DNA of 33,044 nucleotides from Proteocatella sphenisci DSM 23131 (lineage in GTDB: Bacteria; Bacillota; Clostridia; Peptostreptococcales; Filifactoraceae), in NCBI RefSeq assembly GCF_000423525.1, contig NZ_AUID01000025.1, forward strand, positions 1 to 33,044. The letters are read 5' to 3'. The translations under genes were made by a program, and so were the position numbers. Every line of letters begins with the position of its first letter. Position 1 is the first letter of the stretch. Shown one piece after another: positions 1 through 7,954 of this stretch. The notes beneath the pieces are model-generated. The model was not told the DNA's origin. It did not search any database and saw only the letters and a list, made by a program, of their open reading frames with translations.

Positions 1-236
1 TCAACAGCTCTAATTCCTCTCATATTTGCGTAAAGCAATACTGCAAATAACATAATAGGGTTATAGCCTTTTCTTCCCTTGTTTGAGTATCTAGCCAGTA
101 AGCTAGAAAAATCGAAATCCTCCAATACATTTATTAGGGTATAGACTGGATCGTCAGCAGGTAAACCTATTGTGTAAAGATTAAAATTAATAACCTGTTG
201 TCCTTTTTCAAAAAATTGGTTATAATATTGTTTCAT
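1..236 (-). CDS. Transposase N-terminus, IS1182-like (partial)
   Basis: An open frame of 78 codons starts at the ATG at 236 and runs off the left edge. The product begins MKQYYNQFFEKGQQ, contains LPADDPVYTLINVLEDFDFS and then YSNKGRKGYNPIMLFAVLLY. This is the layout of the N-terminal domain (DUF772-like) of IS1182/IS4-group DDE transposases, in which the GR-Y-P-ML segment is conserved. The catalytic DDE residues would lie beyond the window, so it cannot be said whether the element is intact. It is not part of the neighbouring operon; a hairpin at 314-340 separates them. Confidence 0.75.
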   Translation of the reverse strand, partial: MKQYYNQFFEKGQQVINFNLYTIGLPADDPVYTLINVLEDFDFSSLLARYSNKGRKGYNPIMLFAVLLYANMRGIRAV

Positions 237-313
237 GGGTAGTTATATTATAAAATATAACGGGAAAAGATGGCAATATTATTTTGTCATTTTTTTTTGC
301 TTTTTTTTGCATT

Positions 314-340
314 AAAAAAAGCGAACTAGTCGCTTTTTTA
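314..340 (-). terminator. Hairpin terminator, probably bidirectional
   Basis: A 10-bp stem (AAAAAAGCGA/TCGCTTTTTT) with a 5-nt loop is flanked by A and T tracts on both sides. It lies between the BTAD regulator (stop at 374) and the transposase start (236). It would end the regulator transcript, or shield the transposase from it if it belongs to the insertion sequence. Confidence 0.75.
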
Positions 341-373
341 TTTGGGGGCTATTTCCCGACAGCCCCTTTAATA

Positions 374-1522
374 TTATTTAAGAAGTTCTATAATTTCTTT
401 TATTTCACTGTCACTTCCGCTTATGTAGTCGAAAAAATTTTTAGATCTGAAATCCAGTTTTTCTTTGTTATAAAGATATATTCTTATAGTTATTTTCTCC
501 ATGAGCTTTTTTATTATATCTCTGACGGATATGAAAATTCTTACATCATTCAAAGTGCAAAAAAATCCCTCCTCTTTTTCTCCTGTAGCTATTATAGAAG
601 AAAAAATCCTTAAATCAGAATCTTTAACAGCTTTTAATCCTTTTTCTCTGTCAATTTTAATTAATGATTCCATAAGCTGACTCATGGCAAGATACTCTAT
701 GTTCTTGTTGCAGTATTTATTCACATATATCTCTCTCAAGACTTGTCTGTGCTCTGTAATTTCAGTGTTGTCGTTTAGAAGTTTTAGATAAAGGTCCTTC
801 AATTTTTTCTTGGCGCCAATATTAAGCTCCGACCTGAGTATATCATCACACTTTTTATACTGAGATATAGCCATATGTCTTTCTCCAAGTTTTATATATT
901 CAGTCATCAGATTATAATGACTTTCCTCGTCATATGGATTATGAAGAAGTATTTCTTCAAGTATTCCTACTTTTTCTTCATGCAGATGAGTATCCTTGAG
1001 ATTTATATAAATCTGATTAAGGCAAAGCGCATGGAGTTTCTGGTACTTGACTCTGTTTCCCAAAGTCCACTCATACCATTCATCTGCATCTTTTATGTTT
1101 AGTTGTTCTAAAAAATCACCTCGAAAAGCTTCTTTCATTCTAGTTAATTCATCCTGACTCATAGCTAAAAGTGACTTTTCTTCAAGTTTTTTTATTTTGA
1201 TAACATCAGAAGAAAACCTGTATTCCGGATTTATATAGCAGCACTCCTTGTTAGCTAGCACAAGACTTCTTCCCTCGTCATCTTTAGGAATTACTTTTTT
1301 TATATTCCAGAGATTATGCCTGAGATTGTTTCCTGAATTTTCGTATTTTTCTGACCATAGCAAGTCTGATATCTTATCTTTAGTTATCTTTTTGTTATAG
1401 TTTTCTACCAGATACATTACTATTGCTACAGACTTAGAGCTAAGCCTGGCACTTATATCCTCATTCTTATAGTATATTCCCGCATTACCAAGAAGATTTA
1501 TAATTAGCATGTCTTGTATCAT
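374..1522 (-). CDS. SARP/BTAD-type transcriptional regulator
   Basis: The 382-residue protein has an N-terminal winged-helix domain (about residues 5-90, including SSKSVAIVMYLVEN and ITKDKISDLLWSE) followed by a helical, TPR-like bacterial transcriptional activator domain (about 95-250, including DEWYEWTLGNRVKYQ and HNPYDEESHYNLMTEYIKLG). This is the DnrI/AfsR-type arrangement. Residues about 255-382 form an extension I do not recognise; no ATPase domain is present. The start ATG overlaps the stop of the upstream amidohydrolase by 4 bp (ATGA), so the two are translationally coupled and it probably controls that gene or its pathway. The ligand or signal is unknown. The stop lies 8 bp from a possible insertion-sequence end, so the extreme C-terminus could have been altered by the insertion. 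Confidence 0.8.
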   Translation of the reverse strand: MIQDMLIINLLGNAGIYYKNEDISARLSSKSVAIVMYLVENYNKKITKDKISDLLWSEKYENSGNNLRHNLWNIKKVIPKDDEGRSLVLANKECCYINPEYRFSSDVIKIKKLEEKSLLAMSQDELTRMKEAFRGDFLEQLNIKDADEWYEWTLGNRVKYQKLHALCLNQIYINLKDTHLHEEKVGILEEILLHNPYDEESHYNLMTEYIKLGERHMAISQYKKCDDILRSELNIGAKKKLKDLYLKLLNDNTEITEHRQVLREIYVNKYCNKNIEYLAMSQLMESLIKIDREKGLKAVKDSDLRIFSSIIATGEKEEGFFCTLNDVRIFISVRDIIKKLMEKITIRIYLYNKEKLDFRSKNFFDYISGSDSEIKEIIELLK

Positions 1523-3078
1523 ATAATCTCATCTCCATTTCTGGAATAAGTTATCTTGCCATCTTTAACTGTAATATCAACTAGTATATCCTTAATGTTT
1601 GGTGAACCGGCAAGTTCTATATCTGTGTCAAGTATGACCAGATCTGCCTTTTTCCCTTCAGATATGCTGCCTCTTTCATCTTCAGTATTTGTAGCATAAG
1701 CTGCATTGATGGTGAACATCTTTATTGCTTCTTTGAGGGTAACTGCATGATTTTTTTTGGGATGGTTCACTGCAGAATATATCCCTAAAATTGGGTCTAT
1801 CGGAGTGAGCGCACTGTCTGATCCCGCGCATATTACGATTCCTTCATCAAGTATCTGCCTGAACATATTGGTATTGTAGTGCCTGTCACCAAGAGATTCC
1901 TCGTAAAGCTCATTATACCCCTCATAGAGTCCTTTTTGAGTATTGCCCAGCAGAGTTTCAAATGCAGGTTGCATAGAAAGCACCAGCCCCAGTTTTTTTG
2001 TCCTTGTGATCTGATCTTGGCTCAAAAGTTCTGCGTGTTCTACTCTGTGTCTCAAATCCGTTCCCGGACACTTTGACTGAGCATATTCATGGGCCAGGAG
2101 AACTTGTTCAAAAGCCCTGTCTCCTACAGCGTGCAGACCTGTCTGAAGTGAATTTTTGTAACAGTCAAGTACAAGTCTGTTGAGTTCCTCCTGACTGAAA
2201 TAAAGATCTCCATTTCCATCTACGTCAGCATAATTTTCAAAAAGAGCAGCGTTTCTCGAAGTAAACGAACCGTCAACTCCAATATCTCCGCCTATCCTTT
2301 TCATTTTCCTCACCTTAATTTCATCAGTGTCAGTTATGCTGTAATATAGCTCTATCTTTACGGGAAGTTTTTTGGAAAACCTCAAAAACTTCTGATAATT
2401 TTCTCTTTCTCTTATCAGATTTGCCTCAATTGCCACAATAGTAGTAAGTCCTTTGGAGAGAACTTTTGTATTTATATATTCCTTTATCATGTTGCATTTT
2501 TCTTCAAAAGTATACAGATTCATTATCTTGTTTTTTGCATACGAATTTGCCTCATGTTCAAGGACTCCTGTAATAATCCCATTTTCATCTATCTGTATTC
2601 CATTCATACTAAATGGAACTTTTATAAGTTCCAGAGCTCTTGAATTCACTATACTTTTTTGAAGGTCACGACTAGCTATCCAAATAGGATAATGCGGACA
2701 CATTTTATCAAGTTCTCTTCTAGTTGGCAGTCTTCTTTCCTCAAGAGTATGATAGTGAAGAGAAAGACCCATTATGATCTTTTTATCCGGCCTTGCATCC
2801 CTAAGTTCCCATAGTTTTTTCTCTATGTACTCAAAATTAACAGCTTCGCTGAAATCTATGTTGTTTTCATTTATTACAGTTTCATCCAGGTGTACATGGC
2901 TGTCATAAAATCCCGGCAAAAGACTCCTGCCTTTTAAATCTATAACTTCTTCATTGGTGTCTGAGTACTTTTCATATCCAGTTCCATATCCCAGGTCTGC
3001 AATTTTCTTGCCCTCAACCCTAAGCCAACTGTAGTTTTCTCCTTCAAAATTCATTATACTTCCATTTATAAATATCAA
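1519..3078 (-). CDS. YtcJ-like amidohydrolase (amidohydrolase family 3)
   Basis: About 519 residues. It is a metal-dependent hydrolase of the amidohydrolase superfamily, YtcJ/N-substituted formamide deformylase group. Visible landmarks are LPGFYDSHVHLDE with the metal-binding HxH near residues 61-63, HAVGDRAFEQVL, RHRVEHAELLS, and GSDSALTPIDP carrying the late metal/catalytic Asp. The real substrate cannot be read from the sequence. The start is chosen as the TTG at 3078: the purine-rich AGAGGTG lies 6 nt before it. The in-frame GTG at 3087 is itself part of that ribosome binding site and has none of its own. No signal peptide is seen, so it is cytoplasmic. It is the first gene of an operon with the BTAD regulator and has its own promoter at 3111-3139. 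Confidence 0.85.
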   Translation of the reverse strand: MIFINGSIMNFEGENYSWLRVEGKKIADLGYGTGYEKYSDTNEEVIDLKGRSLLPGFYDSHVHLDETVINENNIDFSEAVNFEYIEKKLWELRDARPDKKIIMGLSLHYHTLEERRLPTRRELDKMCPHYPIWIASRDLQKSIVNSRALELIKVPFSMNGIQIDENGIITGVLEHEANSYAKNKIMNLYTFEEKCNMIKEYINTKVLSKGLTTIVAIEANLIRERENYQKFLRFSKKLPVKIELYYSITDTDEIKVRKMKRIGGDIGVDGSFTSRNAALFENYADVDGNGDLYFSQEELNRLVLDCYKNSLQTGLHAVGDRAFEQVLLAHEYAQSKCPGTDLRHRVEHAELLSQDQITRTKKLGLVLSMQPAFETLLGNTQKGLYEGYNELYEESLGDRHYNTNMFRQILDEGIVICAGSDSALTPIDPILGIYSAVNHPKKNHAVTLKEAIKMFTINAAYATNTEDERGSISEGKKADLVILDTDIELAGSPNIKDILVDITVKDGKITYSRNGDEII

Positions 3079-3110
3079 GTTTTTCACCTCTTACATATTT
3101 TTGTATCTTA

Positions 3111-3139
3111 ATTATATCATAATACGCAAAAAGCATGAA
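3111..3139 (-). promoter_or_regulatory. Extended -10 promoter of the amidohydrolase operon
   Basis: TATAAT (3111-3116) is preceded by TGA, an extended -10. It stands 17 bp from a weak -35 (TTCATG, 3134-3139), which lies within the downstream arm of the rocB terminator. Transcription would start near 3104, about 26 nt before the TTG start. Confidence 0.6.
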
Positions 3140-3165
3140 GAACTTTACAGTTTTTCATGCTTTTT
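3127..3165 (-). terminator. Terminator of the AGCS symporter-rocB operon
   Basis: A 12-bp stem (AAAAAGCATGAA/TTCATGCTTTTT) with a short loop and a T-rich 3' arm lies 28 bp after the rocB stop. Confidence 0.8.
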
Positions 3166-3193
3166 GACAAATCAGCAATTATAAATTCATAAA

Positions 3194-4837
3194 CTATTTC
3201 TTTAAAAGATTCATTATAGTCTTATATACAAGTTCAGGAGCCACATTGAAGCTATAGTTCTTTTCAATTCTCTCCGTAAACTTATGTGCATCTTTTCCAA
3301 AACTTCCTATATCCAGAACTGGAAGGTCAAGTTTTTGCATATCTTCTAGTGGAAGATTGTATTTGCTTCCAAACCCAGGCATATTGTCCTTAAGTGCTGC
3401 TATTATAGCAGGGTCCTTTGGAGCTGCTCCATAGCTTAAATCCGAAATATATGGGAAGAATTTCTTATAAACAAGTTTATAGTCAGTCTTTGTAGAATCT
3501 ACAGCATCCGCAACGGCATCTATAAGATTCTTTTCTTTTTCTTCTTTTCCTTCCACATATATATGAGGATAATAAGGTGGAGAAAAATATACCACAACTA
3601 CAGGTTCTCTGTCAGACCAGAGAGAATGCAGCTTCTCTACCATTTTTAATGAAAAAGTTCTTGGATCAAGATCTTCATCTTTCATAAGCTCTTTGTTATA
3701 TGCATCTATTTTATCTTTTACTTTAGGATCTTCTTTTTCAACTAAGGCAAATAGCTCTTCATATGTCATAGTTCTAGCTTTCCATGGTAGCATTTCATGA
3801 TTTCTCCCTGCCATTTCACAAAAAGTTTTGTACCTGTCATTGAGTGTGTCTACCGCACTTTGGAATGCTTCGTTTGCTGCATTCTTCATTTTTACAAGCA
3901 CTTCATCTGGTGTAGAGCAGTGAGTAGCATAGTTGAAAAATAAGGTTGCAGATTTTGCAATCTGAACTGAATACTCAGGTTTAAGATCTCTTTGATGAAG
4001 AGTGATAGGTGGAAGTGAAACTTCTCCCTCTGCCACGTCACAAAATTCTGGGTTAAGGTTTATCCTGCTTGTGATATGTGATGCAATCTGATTTGGATCT
4101 ATTCCCTTAAATGATTCTCCAACATGAGTTTCTTTTCCAACCACATAAAATGACGGCATTAATTTTCCTACTGTGCCTATATATACATATTTGTTTTCGT
4201 CGCCATAATACTCAGAAGTCATATAGTCAGTATCTAGGAGGGCAAGGTATTCCAAACCTTCTCTTTCTTTAATCTCAACTAATTTAGGAACTACAGAAAG
4301 CATTCCACCAGAGTTTCCTTCTTCATCACAAACCGCTGCAAAAATCAGGTTTCCCTCAAAATTGTCTATATCTGCTCCTATCTCTTCCATGAGAGCCATT
4401 ATTATAGCATCGCCTGTTTTCATATCAAAGAGTCCTCTGCCAAAGAGATAATCGCCTGAGTTTAGGTCTTTTGTTGCTTCTTCGCTTAGGGTTACTCCCT
4501 TGAGTTTTTCCATTAGCTCATATGGCTTGTTTGCATATTCCTGAAGGTTTCCGTAGTCAGATATTCCCACTGTATCTGTATGACCTATCATGACAACAGT
4601 TTTTTTGCTGTTGCCTTTTTTCCCTCTCATCATTGCTACGACGCTTTTTCTACCCAGTTTGTCTCCAGTTTCTACAAAGAAAATGTCTTGTGGATGTTCT
4701 TTGTAGTATGGCATTTTTGAAAAAATCTCATGTACCTTATTAACCGAATCCAGTTCTCCAGGTGTCTCAACGACACTTAACTCATTAGTAAGTTCTATGG
4801 CGATTTCTTCAATTCGCTTTGCTATATTTTTGTTCAT
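3194..4837 (-). CDS. rocB: RocB-like M20 family metallopeptidase
   Basis: The 547-residue length matches the long RocB-type branch of the M20 dinuclear zinc peptidases rather than the roughly 400-residue deacylases. Motifs are in the expected order: VVMIGHTDTVG (metal ligand His86 and Asp88), FGRGLFDMKTG (bridging Asp138), AVCDEEGNSGG (catalytic Glu172 and ligand Glu173) and ALLDTDYM. RocB is linked to arginine utilisation in Bacillus, but its reaction is not firmly established, so treat the activity as an uncharacterised amide or peptide hydrolase. GGGAGG precedes the ATG at a good distance. It follows the amino acid symporter by 48 bp in the same operon, which suggests that the symporter imports, and this enzyme processes, an amino acid or small peptide. 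It is cytoplasmic. Confidence 0.85.
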   Translation of the reverse strand: MNKNIAKRIEEIAIELTNELSVVETPGELDSVNKVHEIFSKMPYYKEHPQDIFFVETGDKLGRKSVVAMMRGKKGNSKKTVVMIGHTDTVGISDYGNLQEYANKPYELMEKLKGVTLSEEATKDLNSGDYLFGRGLFDMKTGDAIIMALMEEIGADIDNFEGNLIFAAVCDEEGNSGGMLSVVPKLVEIKEREGLEYLALLDTDYMTSEYYGDENKYVYIGTVGKLMPSFYVVGKETHVGESFKGIDPNQIASHITSRINLNPEFCDVAEGEVSLPPITLHQRDLKPEYSVQIAKSATLFFNYATHCSTPDEVLVKMKNAANEAFQSAVDTLNDRYKTFCEMAGRNHEMLPWKARTMTYEELFALVEKEDPKVKDKIDAYNKELMKDEDLDPRTFSLKMVEKLHSLWSDREPVVVVYFSPPYYPHIYVEGKEEKEKNLIDAVADAVDSTKTDYKLVYKKFFPYISDLSYGAAPKDPAIIAALKDNMPGFGSKYNLPLEDMQKLDLPVLDIGSFGKDAHKFTERIEKNYSFNVAPELVYKTIMNLLKK

Positions 4838-4885
4838 TTTCGTGCCTCCCTTAACTATACCTGTAAAAAATTAATATCTTTGAGT

Positions 4886-6268
4886 TTATTCTGCTTTTCT
4901 TTCCTTAACTTTTGCTTTAGGATAATACTTTGGATTGCCAAAGAAATCATCAAGAGATTCTTTGATCTCTTTTCTAAGCATAACCAGTCCAATCATATTA
5001 GGAATTATAACAAGCGCAAGCAAAAGATCAAGGAACTGATAAAGGAACTCTATACCGCCTATTGCTCCAAATACTATTGCTGAAACATTTACAATTTTCA
5101 TTACCTTACCAACTTTTGTTCCAAAAAGAAATTCTGCCTGTTTTTCTCCGTAGAATACAAGCACTATAATAGTCGAAAGTACAAACATCATTATGAAGAA
5201 GGTAACCATTCCTCCTCCAAAAGAATTTCCAAATACTGATTGGAATGCACGGGCTGGAATTGAAGCCGCTTCTGCTGCAGGTACAGTCTCCCAAAGGCCT
5301 GTAGTAAGAACTACAAATGCTGTCATTGTACATATTAACATTGTATCTACAATTATCTCAAAAATTCCCCAAAAAGCCTGTCTTACCGGGTGATCTGTAA
5401 CCGCTGCGCAATGAGCCATAGGTGCAGTTCCCATTCCAGCCTCGTTAGAATATGTTCCTCTTGCAGATCCCCATCTTAAAGCTCCTGCTATTGTAGATCC
5501 CGCAAATCCTCCAGTAGCTGCAATTGGTGTAAATGCAGATTTAAATATCAGTACTATAACTCCTGGAAGTTCCGTTATGTTGACAATTATTATTACAAGC
5601 GCTCCAACAAGGTATAAAATAGCCATAATTGGAACCATTTTTTCAGTAACCTTTGTTATTCTCTGTATTCCACCATAAACTACAACAAGTACTATCACTG
5701 TCATTATTGCAGCAGAAACCATACTTGAAATCCCTATAGTTCCAGCAGTTTGTATAAAAGATACTGACTGGGTTGCAATAGATGGAACTATCTCTATCAT
5801 TAAAAAGAAGGCAAAGCATCCTCCAAGAAATTTGCTTTTAAGACCCTTGCTCAGGTAATACATTGGTCCCCCAACAAATTCTCCTTCAGCATTTTTTTCT
5901 CTGTATTTGATTCCTAAAAGTATCTCAGAAAACTTTGATGCCGATCCCAGAAGTGCAAATACCCACATCCAAAATATCGCTCCTGGTCCTCCAAATGCGA
6001 TTGCTACCGGTACCCCTACAATGTTTGACGCTCCTACAGTAGATGCAAGGGCTGCCGTTGCTGCCTGAAATGGAGATACCGTACCTTCTCCTTCTGGTTT
6101 TGAAAATATCTTACCAAAAGTCTGTCCAAGTATAAATGGCAGATATTTAAATTGAAAGAACCCGAGGTATATGCTCAAAAACAATCCCCCACCACCAAGA
6201 AGTACAAGCAGCGGAACTCCCCAAAGCCAGTTTGATACCGATGAAACTAATCCCAAAAATGTTTCCAT
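4886..6268 (-). CDS. AGCS family alanine/glycine:cation symporter
   Basis: A 460-residue membrane protein with about 10-11 hydrophobic segments. It shows the AGCS (sodium:alanine symporter) hallmarks: SPFQAATAALASTVGASNIV near residue 65, GGPGAIFWMWVFALLG, EFVGGPMYYLSKGL, and GTYSNEAGMGTAPMAHCAA near residue 270. The family imports small neutral amino acids (alanine, glycine) with sodium or protons; the exact substrate cannot be read here. The ATG at 6268 has an AGGAGGA site 9 nt upstream. It is the first gene of the operon with the RocB-like peptidase. The long leader contains a palindrome resembling a CRP/FNR box at 6427-6440. Confidence 0.9.
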   Translation of the reverse strand: METFLGLVSSVSNWLWGVPLLVLLGGGGLFLSIYLGFFQFKYLPFILGQTFGKIFSKPEGEGTVSPFQAATAALASTVGASNIVGVPVAIAFGGPGAIFWMWVFALLGSASKFSEILLGIKYREKNAEGEFVGGPMYYLSKGLKSKFLGGCFAFFLMIEIVPSIATQSVSFIQTAGTIGISSMVSAAIMTVIVLVVVYGGIQRITKVTEKMVPIMAILYLVGALVIIIVNITELPGVIVLIFKSAFTPIAATGGFAGSTIAGALRWGSARGTYSNEAGMGTAPMAHCAAVTDHPVRQAFWGIFEIIVDTMLICTMTAFVVLTTGLWETVPAAEAASIPARAFQSVFGNSFGGGMVTFFIMMFVLSTIIVLVFYGEKQAEFLFGTKVGKVMKIVNVSAIVFGAIGGIEFLYQFLDLLLALVIIPNMIGLVMLRKEIKESLDDFFGNPKYYPKAKVKERKAE

Positions 6269-6426
6269 AATAATAATTCCTCCTGTTATATGTATTTTAT
6301 AATTACCCTTATATTACACGGAAAACGTTTTTTAATTGTTTTTAATTTTTCTTATGTCTGAAAATTTACACTAATTTATAAATTTGTTTTTTAAAAAAAA
6401 TAAAATAGTTATTTTTTTAACACTTT

Positions 6427-6440
6427 TTGACGTAGATCAA
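6427..6440 (-). promoter_or_regulatory. Possible CRP/FNR-family operator
   Basis: TTGAC-GTAG-ATCAA is a palindrome with one mismatch to the FNR consensus TTGAT-N4-ATCAA. It lies about 160 bp upstream of the symporter start. A weak -10-like TATTTT at 6401-6406 would place its centre close to -41, as for a class II activated promoter. This is based on the match alone. Confidence 0.35.
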
Positions 6441-6515
6441 GTAAAAGACCGCCTTTGGTCTTGTATTTTTAATACTTATTCAAAATAAATGTTTATTTTG
6501 TTTTGAATAAGTATT
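6441..6515. repeat. Two further inverted repeats beside the terminator
   Basis: One is a 6-bp hairpin (AAGACC/GGTCTT, 6445-6462) followed on the plus strand by GTATTTTT. The other is a 15-bp perfect inverted repeat at 6471-6485/6501-6515 (AATACTTATTCAAAA and its complement), whose interior holds a nested 9-bp inverted repeat. With the terminator at 6525-6577 they fill the intergenic space between the MATE gene and the symporter leader. Their function is unknown. Confidence 0.6.
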
Positions 6516-6524
6516 GTTTTCTAT

Positions 6525-6577
6525 AATAAAAGTCACATTATTTTTAAAAATGTTTTAAAAATAATGTGACTTTTATT
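6525..6577 (-). terminator. Long perfect hairpin, terminator after the MATE gene
   Basis: The 25-bp arms (6525-6549 and 6553-6577) are perfectly complementary with only three bases between them, and the distal arm ends T-rich on the minus strand. It lies 19 bp after the MATE stop. The stem is unusually long for an intrinsic terminator. Confidence 0.7.
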
Positions 6578-6595
6578 GATATTTTTAAATTATTA

Positions 6596-7954
6596 TCACA
6601 ATGCTATATTTTTTACCCATTTGTTTTTCAAAACTCTTGGTACTCCAAAAAGCATCTTTATTATTTCTTCCATGCTTCCAGCAAGTATGACTATTTCTAT
6701 AGGCCACCCAAAGTATAGAGCTCCGGCAAACGATATGGGAACTGCTATAAGCCATAGCGGAATAATTTCAAGCATCAATCCAGCAATAGTATCTCCACCA
6801 GACCTTAGTATCCCAATTACGTTGGTCCAGTTGAAGGTGATGAATGGACTAAATATTGCCTTTACAATCAGAATTCTTTTTATTCCCTCTATGCTTTCGG
6901 GTTCTAGCTTAAATACCAAAGGAACAAGCGGAATAAAGAGCAGTATGGCTCCCGAGGTTATTATTCCAAGCATAAATGCAATCACCATAATCCTTCTGGA
7001 ATAAAATATGGCTACGTCCATGGAACCTTCCCCCAGTTTGTTACCGAGTATGGTTGATGAAGAACTGGCTATTCCAAATGCCAGCACCATCATAAGGTCA
7101 TTTATTGTAGATGCAATCTGGGAAACTGCAACAGCTTGAGTCCCAAGTTTTGCATATGCAACCGAAAGCATTACCGTTCCAAGTCCCCAAAGCCCTTCGT
7201 TAAATATAACAGGCAATGCAATTTTAAAATATCTTTTCAAAAATGCCAGTTCAATATTTTTAAAATCCGCAATTTTAGCCTTTAGTACAAACCTGCTTCC
7301 AAAATATACTGAATAAATCATGAACCCAGCTTCTATAAACCTTGATGTGGTTGTAGCAATAGCTGCTCCCTCTACCCCAAGCTGAGGCATTCCAAAATTC
7401 CCAAATATAAGCCCATAATTTAGAAATGTGTTTACTAAAAGTGCCACTATACTGACATACATAGGATATAGGGAGTCTCTTATACTCCTCATTGAAACTA
7501 TATATGCATATGAGATTGCATGCATTCCAAATCCCCATCCCAGATACCTGAGATACTTTATTCCAAGCTCTATCACTAAAGAATCATTGCTGAAAATGCC
7601 CATATACCACCTTGGGAAAACCAGGGCCACCGTCATAAATACTGCCGATGACATAATCCCCAGTATAAGCTGTATCGCCATGGTTGTTCTCATCTTGTCG
7701 AAGCTTCTGCTCCCATAATACTGGGCCATGAATATACCCGCACCGCTGTAAAATCCAAACGTTATGAGTACAAAAAGGAACTGGAGCCGCCCTGCAATTC
7801 CAACTGCTGCCACAGAAGCTTCCCCAAGTGAACTTACCATAACAGTATCTACTATTGTAAGAGCGTTCCCTATAAGGTTTTGTATAACTATTGGAATAGC
7901 AACTGTAAACATAGTTTTATAAAGTTCTTTAGCTCTTTGATCTTTGATTGTCAT
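6596..7954 (-). CDS. MATE family multidrug/cation efflux transporter
   Basis: About 452 residues with 12 predicted membrane segments. Typical MATE features are FTVAIPIVIQNLIGNALTIV and VDTVMVSSLGEASVAAVGIA in the first helices, and in the second half the repeat-related KIALPVIFNEGLWGLGTVML. The family exports drugs or metabolites in exchange for sodium or protons; the substrate is unknown. The start is the ATG at 7954, preceded by AAGAGGA at a good distance. The frame stays open 48 nt further up, but those codons lie deeper in recD2 and lack a ribosome binding site. It overlaps the end of recD2 by 26 bp and is the last gene of the operon. Confidence 0.88.
   Translation of the reverse strand: MTIKDQRAKELYKTMFTVAIPIVIQNLIGNALTIVDTVMVSSLGEASVAAVGIAGRLQFLFVLITFGFYSGAGIFMAQYYGSRSFDKMRTTMAIQLILGIMSSAVFMTVALVFPRWYMGIFSNDSLVIELGIKYLRYLGWGFGMHAISYAYIVSMRSIRDSLYPMYVSIVALLVNTFLNYGLIFGNFGMPQLGVEGAAIATTTSRFIEAGFMIYSVYFGSRFVLKAKIADFKNIELAFLKRYFKIALPVIFNEGLWGLGTVMLSVAYAKLGTQAVAVSQIASTINDLMMVLAFGIASSSSTILGNKLGEGSMDVAIFYSRRIMVIAFMLGIITSGAILLFIPLVPLVFKLEPESIEGIKRILIVKAIFSPFITFNWTNVIGILRSGGDTIAGLMLEIIPLWLIAVPISFAGALYFGWPIEIVILAGSMEEIIKMLFGVPRVLKNKWVKNIAL

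Larger units (their letters stand above)
1..366 (-). mobile_element. Insertion sequence, IS1182-like, 5' part only
   Basis: The left edge holds the beginning of a transposase reading leftward out of the window. A candidate outer end is the GC-rich inverted repeat at 344-366 (arms GGGGCT/AGCCCC on the minus strand), which starts 8 bp after the stop codon of the neighbouring regulator. Between it and the transposase start is a strong hairpin with T-tracts on both sides (314-340), of the kind insertion sequences carry to block transcription from outside. The boundary at 366 is an inference: the other end and any target duplication lie outside the window. Confidence 0.5.

Noticed and set aside
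6445-6470. Plus-strand hairpin with T-rich tail as a terminator
   Set aside because: There is no plus-strand gene upstream for it to terminate, so it is recorded only as part of the hairpin cluster.
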